Shown: piece by piece, positions 28,528 through 38,206 of the stretch
Layout of the letters: each line of letters opens with the position of its first letter
Position numbering within the stretch: position 1 is the stretch's first letter
Source of the DNA: Saccharibacillus sp. CPCC 101409
GTDB taxonomy: Bacteria > Bacillota > Bacilli > Paenibacillales > Paenibacillaceae
Direction of reading: 5' to 3'
Assembly: GCF_030518235.1 (NCBI RefSeq)
Contig: NZ_JAULSA010000017.1
Span: 1-64,000, forward strand
DNA: 64,000 nucleotides
Program-made: the position numbers and the translations under genes
Notes under the pieces: model-generated
Told to the model about the DNA's origin: nothing
The model's input: only the letters and a program-made list of their open reading frames with translations
Database searches by the model: none

Positions 28528-28555
28528 TTGGATTCGCAAAAAATAAATGTATACT
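28528..28555 (+). promoter_or_regulatory. Promoter of the hybrid histidine kinase gene
   Basis: TTGGAT, 16-bp spacer, TATACT, ending 87 bp before the start codon. The remainder of the 28288-28642 gap is AT-rich divergent promoter space with no gene or repeat that I can see. Confidence 0.5.
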
Positions 28556-28642
28556 ATTGGTAAATGACCGCTCATAGAAGTTCGTCTGCGGAAAGTGCAC
28601 GGACGTCCAAGCGGAATATGCGGCAGAACGAGGGGAAATAAG

Positions 28643-31600
28643 ATGAGCAAGCAGCCGGAACACGACAACTTTATTTTCGAACGGATCTACGAGCAGTCTC
28701 CGGTCGGTATCGCCGTTCTGGCTGTCGGCCGGGGGCGGATCGTGTATGCCAATGCCAAATTCGGCCGGATCTTCGGCTGCGAACCGGACAGTCTGATCGG
28801 ACTCGAATGCGTATCGGTTCTGGGCGGAAGCGACGTCTGCTCCAGGGACGCCAACGATGAGCGGATCGTCGAAGCGCTCGCGAATCCCGGCGCGCCGCAG
28901 GAATTCGAGCGGCGCTGCCGGCACGAGGACGGAAGTTTTATGTGGATTTCTTTTCACATGTCGAAGCTGGATCTGGGGCCGGGAACCGATCCGGGGCTGA
29001 TCGCCGTGCATGCGCTGGATGTGACCGGCGAGCACCGGCAGCGCCGGCGTTTGCTGGAGAATAATGAAGCTTTCGAGATCATCACCCGCAACACGAGCGA
29101 GCTGATTACGCAGTCGGCGCTCGACGGAAGGCTCCTGTACGCCTCGCCTTCCGTGAAGACGCTGATCGGATATACGCCCGAGGAGATGGTGACCCGTCCC
29201 CGCTCGGAATTTTACCATTCCGACGATTACGAGGAGGTCCGCCGCATCCCGCTGGAGGAAAGTCTGGGCCGGGTGCACACCCGGCGAATCCGGCATAAAG
29301 ACGGACGTTATCTCTGGTTCGAGACGATCTTCCAGATGATCCGCGGCGTGGATGGGGAGCCCGACACGATTATGGGCATAGGCCGCGATGTGACGAGCCG
29401 CAAGATGTACGAAGAGATGCTCGACGAAGTGCAGCGGATCGCCCATATCGGGTCGTGGGAATGGAATCTGGCCGAGGAGCAGATCTACTATTCGGAAGAG
29501 ATGCGCCGCGTGTTCGGCGGGCAGCTTGCCGAACGCGAGGACTATCCCGATTCGCTGCAGCGGGTAGTGCATCCCGAAGACCGGGTCAGGGTCGACACCC
29601 ATGCGCAGAACCTGCTGCGCGGCGAAGGCGAAGGCGAATCGACGCTGCTCTACCGGATCGTGCTGCCGGACCGAACGGTCAAAACGATCCGCAGCCAGTG
29701 GGAAACGCAGCGCGCGCAAAGCGGACAGGTCGTGCGGATTATCGGCATGATCCAGGACGTTACCCAGCAGGCGACGATCGAGAACCTGATCCGAGAGAGC
29801 GAGCAGCGCTACAAGTCGCTGTTCGATTACAACCCTTCCGGCGTGTACGCTTACGACCTGGACGGACGCTATGTCACGGTGAACGGCAGTCAGGAAGAGC
29901 TGACCGGCTACAAAGAAGACGAGCTGATCGGCATTCCGATCGCCGAACTGGCCGTGCCCGAGCACCGGGACCGGGTGGAAACGGGCTTCGAAAGCGTCAA
30001 GAACGGCGAAGCGCAGACATACGAAATATGCCTGACGCGCCGCAGCGGCGAGCGGATCGATGTCAGTATTACGAATACGCCGATCATCGTCGACGGCCGC
30101 ATTGTGGGCGCCTACGGCATCGCCAGCGATATTACGGAGCGCAAACGCCATATGGCGCAGATCGAGAAGCTCAGTTACGAGCATACGCTGATTCTGAACT
30201 CCGTTTCCGAAGGGATCTTCGGCACCGACCTGGACGGCAAAGTCGTCTTTATCAACCCGGCGGGCGCGGAGATGCTCGGTTATCGTCCGAACGAGGCGAT
30301 CGGCGGCCTTAATTTGACGGCGGTGCAGCAGACCGGGCTGGACGCCATGCAGTACAATGTGCAGGATTCGCCGCTGTTCCGCGCTCTGATGACCGGCGAG
30401 TCTCACCAGACGTCGGAATCTATTTTCTGGCGCAAAGACGGATCGAGTTTCCTCGTTTCGTACCGGGTGACGCCGCTGTACGATCAGGGCGAGCGCAAGG
30501 GAGCCGTCGTCGTCTTCACGGATATTACCGGCGAGCGGGAAATCATCCAGGCCAAAGAATCGGCGGAACGCGCGGACCGGGCCAAGTCCGAATTCCTCGC
30601 CGTGATGAGCCACGAGCTGCGCACGCCGATGAACGGCGTGATCGGCATGACGACGCTGCTGGCGGAAACGGAACTGGACGAATCGCAGCGCGCTTACGTG
30701 GATATCATTTCCCAGAGCAGCGAAGGGCTGATGCACATCCTGAACGAAATTCTCGATTTCAGCAAGATCGAAGCCGGCAAGATGACGGTAAACGAAGAGC
30801 CGATGCAGGTGCGGATGCTGCTCGACCAGGTGCTTGATCTGTTCCTGCCGCGCGCCGCCGAAAAAGGGCTGACGCTGGGCGGGAAAGTGGCTCCGTCGGT
30901 GCCGGAAGTGCTGCTCGGCGATCCGCCCAAATTCCGGCAGGTGCTGGTCAATCTGGTCAGCAACGCGATCAAATTCACCGACGCCGGCGGCGTATCGGTC
31001 GTGATCGAGCCCGGCTTCTTCCATCAGCCGAGAGCGATGACGCTCGAAGTGTCGGTGTCCGACACGGGCATTGGCATCGCGCCGGACAAGCAGGGACTGC
31101 TGTTCCAGTCGTTCTCGCAGATCGAACCGGCGATCAGCCGCAAGTACGGCGGAACGGGACTGGGTCTTGCGATTTGCAAAAAGCTGGTCGAGCTGATGCA
31201 CGGGTTTATCGGCGTGCACAGCAAGGAAGGGGAAGGCTCGAACTTCCACTTTACGCTGCCGCTCATCGTCCCGGAAGACGAACTTCCGGAGTCGATCGGC
31301 GAGAAGCGCGAACTGGCTTCGCCGGAGCCGGGCGAAAGCGGGATTTCGGCGAGAAAAGAAGCGAGGTCCGAAGCGAAGGGCGGAATGTACGGCTCGGACG
31401 GGTCGCTTCGCGTCCTGATCGCCGAGGATCATCCGGTCAACCGCCGGCTGCTCGAAGAGATGCTCGTGCGGATCGGCTGCGTCTGCGACCAGGCGTATAC
31501 CGGCGCGGAAGCGGTCGAAGCGGCGGGGCGCGCCGATTACGATCTTATTTTTATCGATGTGCAGATGCCGCAGATGGAAGGACTGACGGCCGCAGCCGCG

Positions 31601-31789
31601 ATCCGGAAGCTGGCGGGCGGCGCGTCCGCGCCCGTCATGATCGCCGTGACGGCGTTTGCGGGACGCGAAGATTACGAACTGTGCATGCAGGCGGGGATGC
31701 AGGACTTTATCAGCAAGCCCCTGTTCGTCTCCGAAGTCGAGTCCCTGGTCGAAAAATGGAGAATGCGGCGGGAACGCCAGGGAGCTTGA
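28643..31789 (+). CDS. Multi-PAS hybrid sensor histidine kinase
   Basis: 1048-aa soluble kinase, no transmembrane segment. About five PAS domains in tandem (about residues 10-130, 140-255, 260-385, 390-505, 510-635) are followed by HisKA with the phosphoacceptor His in [11 protein letters not shown] near 656. The HATPase region has [18 protein letters not shown] and GGTGLGLAI near 770-880, and a C-terminal receiver domain (about 922-1045) carries [13 protein letters not shown] and the phosphoacceptor Asp in FIDVQMP near 972. There is no output or HPt domain, so an unlinked partner is expected. The start at 28643 follows GAGGGGAAATAAG. It is divergent from a c-di-GMP enzyme, suggesting a joint signalling role. 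Confidence 0.93.
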   Translation: MSKQPEHDNFIFERIYEQSPVGIAVLAVGRGRIVYANAKFGRIFGCEPDSLIGLECVSVLGGSDVCSRDANDERIVEALANPGAPQEFERRCRHEDGSFMWISFHMSKLDLGPGTDPGLIAVHALDVTGEHRQRRRLLENNEAFEIITRNTSELITQSALDGRLLYASPSVKTLIGYTPEEMVTRPRSEFYHSDDYEEVRRIPLEESLGRVHTRRIRHKDGRYLWFETIFQMIRGVDGEPDTIMGIGRDVTSRKMYEEMLDEVQRIAHIGSWEWNLAEEQIYYSEEMRRVFGGQLAEREDYPDSLQRVVHPEDRVRVDTHAQNLLRGEGEGESTLLYRIVLPDRTVKTIRSQWETQRAQSGQVVRIIGMIQDVTQQATIENLIRESEQRYKSLFDYNPSGVYAYDLDGRYVTVNGSQEELTGYKEDELIGIPIAELAVPEHRDRVETGFESVKNGEAQTYEICLTRRSGERIDVSITNTPIIVDGRIVGAYGIASDITERKRHMAQIEKLSYEHTLILNSVSEGIFGTDLDGKVVFINPAGAEMLGYRPNEAIGGLNLTAVQQTGLDAMQYNVQDSPLFRALMTGESHQTSESIFWRKDGSSFLVSYRVTPLYDQGERKGAVVVFTDITGEREIIQAKESAERADRAKSEFLAVMSHELRTPMNGVIGMTTLLAETELDESQRAYVDIISQSSEGLMHILNEILDFSKIEAGKMTVNEEPMQVRMLLDQVLDLFLPRAAEKGLTLGGKVAPSVPEVLLGDPPKFRQVLVNLVSNAIKFTDAGGVSVVIEPGFFHQPRAMTLEVSVSDTGIGIAPDKQGLLFQSFSQIEPAISRKYGGTGLGLAICKKLVELMHGFIGVHSKEGEGSNFHFTLPLIVPEDELPESIGEKRELASPEPGESGISARKEARSEAKGGMYGSDGSLRVLIAEDHPVNRRLLEEMLVRIGCVCDQAYTGAEAVEAAGRADYDLIFIDVQMPQMEGLTAAAAIRKLAGGASAPVMIAVTAFAGREDYELCMQAGMQDFISKPLFVSEVESLVEKWRMRRERQGA

Positions 31790-31832
31790 AAGAAAGCCGC
31801 CGGCTGTCCCGGGTGCTTAGGCGCCGACCGAA

Positions 31833-31877
31833 CAGGCCGTTCTCAAACCGCTCCCGGGCGGTCTTGAGAACGGCCTG
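31833..31877 (+). terminator. Long hairpin terminator after the hybrid kinase
   Basis: Perfect 14-bp stem CAGGCCGTTCTCAA / TTGAGAACGGCCTG with an inner ACCGC / GCGGT hairpin, and only a short T run. Confidence 0.75.
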
Positions 31878-32040
31878 TTTGCGCTGCGGACGCTTTTCGG
31901 GCCGGCAGAAGGGAGGAAGCCCCTTATACTGCCGGATTTTCAATAAAAATAGATCGAATAAGTTTGCGGATCCCGCCGCTTTCTTCCTTGTTTTGGGTAA
32001 TGAAGCTTAATCGACAACCAAGAATGGGGAGGGACCTCCG

Positions 32041-32823
32041 TTGAAGAAAAAACTGCTCATTACCGGCGCCGCCGGCAAGGTCGGCTGGAGCATCGCGCGC
32101 AAGCTGCGCGAAACCGGCCGTTACGATATTGTGGCGACCGATTTGGAAGAAGACGCCGAGCGGGACATCGCGTCCCTCGACGTGACGAACGCGGAGGATG
32201 TGCGCCGCCTGGCGGAAGGCGTCGACACGATCCTGCATATCGGCTGGGCGGAGGACGACGAAGATTTCCTGGGCAAGGTCCTGCCCGTCAATGTGACGGG
32301 CGCTTACCATATTTACGAAGCCGCCAGGGAGAACGGCGTTCGCCGGGTGGTGTTCGCCAGCTCCAACCACGCGACCGGCTTCTACCGGGCCGGCGAGAAC
32401 GTCGAACCGGAAGACCCTTACCGGCCGGACAGCTTCTACGGCTTGAGCAAATGCTATATCGAACTGCTCGGCCGCCTGTACGCCGACAAGCACGGCATTT
32501 CTTCCTTCAACGTCCGCATCGGGAACTACCCCGGCAACCGGCCTCCGGCTTCCCGCCGGGCGCTCAAGATCTGGATCTCCGAGCGGGATCTGGCCTCGCT
32601 GTTCGCCTGCTGCGTCGAAGCGGACCCCAAGATCGATTTTCTCAGTCTGTACGGAACGTCCGCCAACTCGGACAACTATTACGATATCGCCTATTTGAAA
32701 GACTTGATCGGCTACGAGCCGCAGGACGACGCCGCGGAGCTTCAAGCGGAAGCGGAGCGCCTGTACGGCGGATTGAAAGACGACGAGCAGCCGCTGCAGG
32801 GCGGGGGCTTTACAAACCGCTAA
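32041..32823 (+). CDS. NAD-dependent epimerase/dehydratase, uronate dehydrogenase-like
   Basis: 260-aa extended SDR. GAAGKVG is the nucleotide-binding loop, FASSNHATGFY carries the catalytic Ser, and YGLSK holds the catalytic Tyr/Lys. The SSNHATGFY segment and the RIGNYPGNRPP loop followed by ISERDLA are typical of uronate dehydrogenases, which oxidise galacturonate/glucuronate to the lactone. That would suit a pectin or plant-polymer lifestyle, but the substrate is inferred. The start is TTG with GGGAGGG at the right distance. It stands 24 bp upstream of the zinc-ribbon protein gene, which may be co-transcribed though the functions look unrelated. Confidence 0.82.
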   Translation: MKKKLLITGAAGKVGWSIARKLRETGRYDIVATDLEEDAERDIASLDVTNAEDVRRLAEGVDTILHIGWAEDDEDFLGKVLPVNVTGAYHIYEAARENGVRRVVFASSNHATGFYRAGENVEPEDPYRPDSFYGLSKCYIELLGRLYADKHGISSFNVRIGNYPGNRPPASRRALKIWISERDLASLFACCVEADPKIDFLSLYGTSANSDNYYDIAYLKDLIGYEPQDDAAELQAEAERLYGGLKDDEQPLQGGGFTNR

Positions 32824-32847
32824 ACGCGGAAAAGGGAGGTGGCGAAT

Positions 32848-34851
32848 ATGAGATGCACGGAATGCGGGGCGGAGATCCCGGAAGGCAGCCGTTTCTGCAA
32901 CGAGTGCGGAGCGGAGCAGCCGGAATCTTCGAGAAGCGGGGCAGAGCTTAAAGACGAGCGGGAAGACTTCGCGCCGCAGCAGGCTGCGGCGGAGACGGAA
33001 TTCGCGGCGGCGGAAGTCGAAGCCGATGCGGCGGCGAAGGAAGAGCGCGACGCTGCCGCACGGGAGGCCGGAGCTTTGGAACCGGAGGCATCCGGCCCGG
33101 AGGACGGACAGGCACCGGAGTGGACGGCCGCGCTGCGGGAAACGGCCGGGGCGGGGGCGTCGGCGGCGCATGAGCCGCAGGAACGCCGGACGGAAGCGCC
33201 CGGCGGACAGCCGGTCGGCCGGGTGGATCTGCATAAAGCCGCGCCGCTGGTATCGGGCGGCGCGGCGGCGGCAGGCCCGGCGGCCGGCGAAGAGACGAAG
33301 CGGCCGGGATTTCGGGCCGCTTCGGCGGAAGCGGCAGAGGCTGCGCGGCCGAACCGGCGGGCGGAAGCCGGAGAAGCCGCCGGGGCCGGAGCCGAAGCGG
33401 CGCAGCTGTCGGCCGCTCGCGAGACGGCCGCGCCGCCGGCCGGCGAGAGCCGGCTGGAATCTGCCGGCCGCCGGGAAGAACGGCCGCCGGCCGAAGCGGC
33501 GCGCTACAATGCGGCGCCGCCGGCATCGCGGCCGGCGGCAGGGCCGCCCGCGGGCGCGGAGCCCGGCGCGGGCTGGATCGGCACGGCGCCGTACGCGCAC
33601 ATGCCGTCCGGCTCCGCTGCTTACGCGGAGCGGGGGGCTTCGCCGGCGCCGGGCGATGCGGCGCAGGAGCCTCTTGCCGTCCGGCTGACGCAGGGCGGCG
33701 GAGACGGCGCGGCGGGAGCGCCGCCGCAGATGTGGCCCGTGGGCGGGCAGCGCGGCTATGCGCCGCCGGCTTCGGCCGCGCAGACTTCGGCGGCCGGGCG
33801 CCCCGCGCCTCGGGGCGGCGACAAGCGCAGAAGCCCGCTCGCGTGGCTGGCGCCGGTTCTGCTGGGCCTGGCGGCGGCCGGCCTGCTCACGGCGCAGGTG
33901 TCTTACGAGCGCGGCGTCAACGGCGAGGCGGCGGCCGATCAGCAGGGCGCGGCGCAGGCGGCGCTGGGCGGCAATTACGAGATTGCCGAGGCGAAGCTGG
34001 ACGAGGCGCTGGAGCGGCGTCCCGACGATCCGGGCTTGAAGACGGATCTGCAAACGGTGCAGGACGTGCGCCGGCTCGACGGGCGTCTCGGCGAAGCGCA
34101 GCAGCTGATAACGTCGGGCAGCGCCGAAGAGGCGCAGAAGATCCTGGGCGAAGTGGAGAACGAGCTGGGCGACCGCAAGAGCGGCGCGTACGACCGGGTG
34201 CGGGAGCGCCTGAACCGGCTGCGCGAGCGCACGGCGCTCGCCGGCATCCGCGGCGAAGCCGAGCGTGCCGCCACGCTGGACGAGCTGGCCGGACTGTTGA
34301 AGACGGCGAGCGCTTCTCCTTCCGCGGAGAAGGAAGGCGTAGTGGGCCTGATTACGAACCGGATCGTGGACGTGACGGGCGACGAAGCGGAAGCGGCGAT
34401 TGCGAGCGGCAGCTATTACGAAGCCGCGGCCGTGATCGACGAAGGGCGCGGTTACGCGCCGGAATCGGAGCGTCTGATCGAGCTTGAGAAACAGGTGTCG
34501 GCGCTCGCTTCCAAAGAGAAGTCGTCCATGCCGGAGCTGGCCCGGTTGACCGGCGCGCAGCTGCGCGAAGACGGCGCCGAGCTTGCGCTTGCCGATCTGC
34601 GGCAGGCGGAGACCGGACGCGGATTGTCGTTCTCCGGCATGCTGACCAATACGACGGATCAGGCGATGTACGACCTGCTGGTCGAATACCGTATCTACAG
34701 CCCCGAAGGTTCTTTCCTGGGCGAGGATTGGACGGAAGTGCGTCCGGCCGACCTGAAGCCCGGCGCAAGCGGGAACTTCGCCGCCGCATCGTCGGAAGCG
34801 CCCGACGATGCGATCGTCGTGATCGATTCGGTCAGCTGGTACAGAGAATAA
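32848..34851 (+). CDS. Zinc-ribbon, single-pass membrane protein with low-complexity linker and FxLYD-type end
   Basis: 667 aa. Residues 1-25 form a zinc ribbon (CTEC and CNEC, four Cys). Residues 30-325 are an Ala/Glu/Gly/Pro/Arg-rich, disordered linker. One TM helix (LAWLAPVLLGLAAAGLLTAQV, about 330-350) follows, then a helical repeat-like region (about 360-575) and a C-terminal beta domain (GLSFSGMLTNTTDQAMYDLLVEY onward) of the FxLYD type. The start at 32848 has GGGAGG at 8 nt; the GTG in frame at 32839 overlaps the ribosome site. It is followed 13 bp later by an HtrA-like protease. Zinc-ribbon/TM proteins of this layout occur in envelope-stress contexts, but its role is unknown. Confidence 0.8.
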   Translation: MRCTECGAEIPEGSRFCNECGAEQPESSRSGAELKDEREDFAPQQAAAETEFAAAEVEADAAAKEERDAAAREAGALEPEASGPEDGQAPEWTAALRETAGAGASAAHEPQERRTEAPGGQPVGRVDLHKAAPLVSGGAAAAGPAAGEETKRPGFRAASAEAAEAARPNRRAEAGEAAGAGAEAAQLSAARETAAPPAGESRLESAGRREERPPAEAARYNAAPPASRPAAGPPAGAEPGAGWIGTAPYAHMPSGSAAYAERGASPAPGDAAQEPLAVRLTQGGGDGAAGAPPQMWPVGGQRGYAPPASAAQTSAAGRPAPRGGDKRRSPLAWLAPVLLGLAAAGLLTAQVSYERGVNGEAAADQQGAAQAALGGNYEIAEAKLDEALERRPDDPGLKTDLQTVQDVRRLDGRLGEAQQLITSGSAEEAQKILGEVENELGDRKSGAYDRVRERLNRLRERTALAGIRGEAERAATLDELAGLLKTASASPSAEKEGVVGLITNRIVDVTGDEAEAAIASGSYYEAAAVIDEGRGYAPESERLIELEKQVSALASKEKSSMPELARLTGAQLREDGAELALADLRQAETGRGLSFSGMLTNTTDQAMYDLLVEYRIYSPEGSFLGEDWTEVRPADLKPGASGNFAAASSEAPDDAIVVIDSVSWYRE

Positions 34852-34864
34852 AGGGGGAACGACC

Positions 34865-36226
34865 GTGAGAAGACAAACGTGGATCAGCCTTATCGTTTGC
34901 GCCGTTATTCTGCTGGCCGGCTCCGCCGGTTCGTACTTGATCCATCGGGACTTTGCCCTGAACGTCGGCGGCGGTTCGCTGCTGGCGGAAGCTCCTTCCG
35001 CCGCGAGCGCGGGAAGCGCTTCGGCGGCCGGGCAGAACGCGGGGACGGAAAACAAATCGCAAACGGACGAAACGGCTGCGGACAAGACCGAAAAAGACTC
35101 GTCCGACGGCGTCGACTCCGGCGCGCAGAGCGGCGCGGACAACGGCGGCGAGGCGGCGGGCGGCGAAAGCCAGAAGGGCGGAGAAGAAGACGGCAAGACG
35201 CTGAAAGAAATCATTTCTTCCGTCGGCCAGAAAGTCGTCATGATCGAAACGCCCGACGGTTCGATCGGCTCCGGCTTCCTTTATAACGACCGGGGCGATA
35301 TCATGACCAACGCGCATGTCGTAGCCGGGTTCGAAGACGTGGAAATCACCACGTCCGACGCGAAGAAGATGGCCGGCCGGGTCATCGGCATCGGCGAAGA
35401 AACCGATGTGGCCGTCGTCCGGGTCGAAGACCTGGAAGGCGTGGAGCCGCTGGCGCTCAAGCTCGAAGCGGAAGCGGAAGTCGGCGACGAAGTCCTTGCG
35501 CTCGGCAGCCCGCTGGGTCTGCAAAATACCGTGACAACCGGCATTATCAGCGGCGTGGACCGGACTTTCGATATCGATCCTTACTACTATGAAGGCCTGT
35601 ACCAGATCTCCGCGCCGATCGCGCCGGGCAACAGCGGCGGTCCGCTGATCGACCGGGCGACCGGCCAGGTGCTCGGCATCAACTCGGCGGTCACCGACGA
35701 AGGCGGGATCGGCTTCAGCATTCCGGTTGTCAGCATCGTCGATTCGGCCGAAGGCTGGTCGGAAAGCCCGATGAAAGAACTGCCCGTGCCCGACTACCTC
35801 TACGACGAGTACGGAATGCCGTACGACGATTCGCAGGACGGCTCCGGCGACGATTACGGAGACGAATACGGCGACGATCTCGGCGAGGCGACCGAGCTGG
35901 AATATGCGGCCGAAGACGTGCTGTACGACTTCTACAACTTTGTCGGAGCCGGCGATTACAAATCGGCTTACGAACTGCTGGGCGGCGACTGGAAAGCCAA
36001 GCTGTCGTACGAGAAGTTCGCATCCGGTTACAAAGATACGCTGGGCGTGTACATGGATTACTGCGTAGGCGTCGAGAACGGGGACGGGACCGTGAGCGTA
36101 TACGTCTCGATCACCGCCGACGAGCGCAAGGAAAGCGGAGCGGCGGAAGCGGCCGCTTACGACCTGATCTATCAGGTCGGCTACGAGGACAACGACTTGA
36201 AGATGTTCAGCGGCAAGTCGGAATAA
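34865..36226 (+). CDS. HtrA-like membrane-anchored serine protease without PDZ domain
   Basis: 453 aa. An N-terminal TM (SLIVCAVILLAGSAGSYLI, about residues 6-24), an acidic/Ser/Gly-rich linker to about 110, then a trypsin-like domain with the catalytic His in MTNAHVV, Asp in ETDVAVVRVE and Ser in APGNSGGPL. The PDZ domain normal for HtrA is absent. Instead there is an Asp/Tyr/Gly-rich linker (YDEYGMPYDDSQDGSGDDYGD region) and a C-terminal domain of about 100 residues that looks NTF2/SnoaL-like (DFYNFVGAGDYKSAYELLGG). The start is GTG. It is in operon with the zinc-ribbon protein, which might be substrate, anchor or regulator. Confidence 0.87.
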   Translation: MRRQTWISLIVCAVILLAGSAGSYLIHRDFALNVGGGSLLAEAPSAASAGSASAAGQNAGTENKSQTDETAADKTEKDSSDGVDSGAQSGADNGGEAAGGESQKGGEEDGKTLKEIISSVGQKVVMIETPDGSIGSGFLYNDRGDIMTNAHVVAGFEDVEITTSDAKKMAGRVIGIGEETDVAVVRVEDLEGVEPLALKLEAEAEVGDEVLALGSPLGLQNTVTTGIISGVDRTFDIDPYYYEGLYQISAPIAPGNSGGPLIDRATGQVLGINSAVTDEGGIGFSIPVVSIVDSAEGWSESPMKELPVPDYLYDEYGMPYDDSQDGSGDDYGDEYGDDLGEATELEYAAEDVLYDFYNFVGAGDYKSAYELLGGDWKAKLSYEKFASGYKDTLGVYMDYCVGVENGDGTVSVYVSITADERKESGAAEAAAYDLIYQVGYEDNDLKMFSGKSE

Positions 36227-36259
36227 ACGGAATTTCAAATCAGGGGAGGGTTTGCAGCC

Positions 36260-36538
36260 ATGGGCAGCATCGAACAAAAAGACGGAGCTTTCGTTCTGGT
36301 CGAAAACGGGAAAGAACTGGCGGAAGTCACCTATATGGAGCGGGATGAACACGTGCTGATGATCGATCATACTTTTGTGTCCGAATCGCTGCGCGGCCAG
36401 CATGTCGGCGAGCAGCTGGTCGACCGGGTCGTGCAGCTTGCGCGGGAACGGAATGCGAAGATCGATCCGGTTTGCGAATTCGCGCAGGCGCTGTTCCGGC
36501 GCAAGAAAGAATACGCGGACGTATGGAAGCAGGATTAA
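36260..36538 (+). CDS. Small GNAT-family acetyltransferase (YjdJ/Gtn1-like)
   Basis: 92 aa, a minimal GNAT fold. VSESLRGQHVGEQLVDRVVQLARE is the acetyl-CoA pyrophosphate-binding loop and helix, followed by PVCEFAQALFRRKKEYADVW. The Cys in PVCEFAQ is characteristic of this short family, which exists from bacteria to animals. ATG start with GGGGAGGG. It closes the operon begun by the zinc-ribbon protein (33 bp after the protease). Substrate unknown. Confidence 0.88.
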   Translation: MGSIEQKDGAFVLVENGKELAEVTYMERDEHVLMIDHTFVSESLRGQHVGEQLVDRVVQLARERNAKIDPVCEFAQALFRRKKEYADVWKQD

Positions 36539-36576
36539 CGACGACGGCAGAAAACGATAGAAGACGGAAAAAGAAC

Positions 36577-36623
36577 AAGCTTCGGCGGACCGCCTCTCCC
36601 GGCGGGCGGCGAAGCTTTTTTTC
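36577..36623 (+). terminator. Terminator of the protease/GNAT operon
   Basis: AAGCTTCG..GG.CCGCC / GGCGG..CGAAGCTT stem and seven T. Confidence 0.85.
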
Positions 36624-36716
36624 AGGCGTTCTTTTTCAAAAAGATTCTCCTTGTCGATCGCGTTCGGCTGTTCGTTCACCGTTTGGACAATCCCCGAAAT
36701 TAAATTGCAAACAACC

Positions 36717-36768
36717 TTGACTTCTTTTTAATGATTATGTATTATTTAATTGTAAACAACTTAATTGA
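36717..36768 (+). promoter_or_regulatory. Promoter and candidate OhrR operator of ohr
   Basis: TTGACT (36717-36722), 17-bp spacer, TATTAT (36740-36745). Immediately downstream, TTTAATTGTAAACAACTTAATTG (split here as TTTAATTGTAAAC and AACTTAATTG) resembles the AT-rich OhrR operator built on TACAATT/AATTGTA. It is placed to block the start of transcription. Confidence 0.55.
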
Positions 36769-36904
36769 GCGGATTGAACAACCCGTTCCGTTAATCCTTG
36801 ATCCGATACACAAAACGGTTTGCAACGGAACGCCGCTTCGGCTTTTTTCATCCCGGACGGCCTTTCCTTCAAAAAATTCGGCGACGAAAAGGAGATTTTC
36901 AAAC

Positions 36905-37327
36905 ATGAGCGCATTGTACACGGCAACGGCAACGGCGGTAGGCGGACGCGACGGCAAAGTTACTTCTTCGGACGGCATTATCGATATCAGCCTGAAGACT
37001 CCGAAAGGCCTCGGCGGCCCGGGCGGCGACGGAACAAACCCGGAACAGCTTTTCGCGGCCGGCTACACGGCATGTTTCGACAGCGCTTTGAATCTGGTGA
37101 TTCGCAAAGAGCGCATCAAAGAAGTAACGGGCACAAGTGTAACGGGCGACGTGTCGATCCTCAAGGACGAAGCGGACGGCGGCTTCAAGCTGGAAGTTAA
37201 GCTGAACGTCAGCATCCAGGGCGTCGACGCCGACACCGCGCACAAACTGGTTGAAGCGGCGCATCAAGTATGCCCGTACTCCAAAGCGACACGCGGCAAT
37301 ATTGAAGTCAGCCTGAACATCGTTTAA
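36905..37327 (+). CDS. ohrA: Organic hydroperoxide resistance protein (Ohr)
   Basis: 140-aa OsmC-superfamily thiol peroxidase that reduces organic and fatty-acid hydroperoxides using lipoyl cofactors. Both catalytic cysteines are present, in GYTACFDSAL and HQVCPYSKATRGN, and the N-terminal LYTATATAVGGRDGKV and GTNPEQLFAAGY motifs are intact. Start ATG 36905 follows AAAAGGAG. The promoter carries an OhrR-like operator, but no ohrR gene is in the window, unlike the usual adjacent arrangement. Confidence 0.95.
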   Translation: MSALYTATATAVGGRDGKVTSSDGIIDISLKTPKGLGGPGGDGTNPEQLFAAGYTACFDSALNLVIRKERIKEVTGTSVTGDVSILKDEADGGFKLEVKLNVSIQGVDADTAHKLVEAAHQVCPYSKATRGNIEVSLNIV

Positions 37328-37426
37328 GTTTAAACGAGAGCCGGAGCCTTGATCCGGCAGCGACGGCGGCAATCGGTTACGGAAGCGGGAGTCCCAATCG
37401 TTCCGGGCCCTCGGGAGGGCGAAAGC

Positions 37427-38032
37427 ATGCAGCAGAAAATCATCTCGTTTCAGCCTTACACCCAGTGGGAGACCGGTATCCGGTCTTCCGCTTCCGCATG
37501 CGGTCCGGCGGCGATGGCCGCCCTGATCCGCTTCTGGGAAGAGCGGATCGCCGCCCGCGGGCCGCAGACGTCCTTCGCGCGGCTGCCCGGTGATCCCGCG
37601 CAGGCCGTCAACCGCCTGTACGCGGCTTACGGCGGCACGCCGCTTGGCATGGGCGCGCCGCTGCTGGCGCGAGGTCTGCGCCGCCACCTCGGCGCCGCGC
37701 TGCGCGAAGGCGGGCTTGCCGGCCGCGTACAGGCGCGGAGGCTGCGCGGCTTCGACGCTTACTGCGGCGAGATCGACGCGGGCCGGCTGGTCGCCGTGAA
37801 GTTCGACAAGTGGTTCGCGCTGCGCTGGTTCGGGCGCTATGCGTTCGATTACCACTGGACGGTCGGCTGCGGCTATCGGATCGACGACGCGGGACGGGCC
37901 TGGCTGATCGTGCACGACGCGGGCACACGCTACAAAGACGGGACTTATGCCGCCAGCCGCGAGCGGCTGATCGAGTACGCGCCGAACCGAAGCGTGCTGA
38001 CGATGGTTGCGCTGACGATCGAAGGCGTTTGA
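37427..38032 (+). CDS. C39-like cysteine peptidase family protein
   Basis: 201 aa, with the papain-like C39 fold. The catalytic Cys is in SACGPAAMAALI (about residue 25), the His in FDYHWTVGCGY, and an Asp in IVHDAGT. No signal peptide is evident, so it would act in the cytosol or leave by another route. Start 37427 has CGGGAGGGCG upstream. It follows ohr by 99 bp without an obvious terminator. Not linked to a peptide exporter or bacteriocin, so a bacteriocin-processing role is not supported. Confidence 0.75.
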   Translation: MQQKIISFQPYTQWETGIRSSASACGPAAMAALIRFWEERIAARGPQTSFARLPGDPAQAVNRLYAAYGGTPLGMGAPLLARGLRRHLGAALREGGLAGRVQARRLRGFDAYCGEIDAGRLVAVKFDKWFALRWFGRYAFDYHWTVGCGYRIDDAGRAWLIVHDAGTRYKDGTYAASRERLIEYAPNRSVLTMVALTIEGV

Positions 38033-38085
38033 TTCAGGCGATGAAGCGGCCGGCTCCCGATTGCTTTGATCGAATGGTAGCAAAA

Positions 38086-38127
38086 AACCTTCAGTTCCGC
38101 GTGTTCGCGGGTCCGAAGGTTTTTTTG
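38086..38127 (+). terminator. Terminator after the C39-like gene
   Basis: AACCTTC..CCGCG / CGCGG..GAAGGTT stem and seven T. Confidence 0.8.
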
Positions 38128-38206
38128 CGCGTTTACGGTCTTGCTGCCTTGCTTTACGATCGCCTGCCGGTTCGCTTTTTGCCGCCGACAGCGCCCAACG
38201 CAACGC

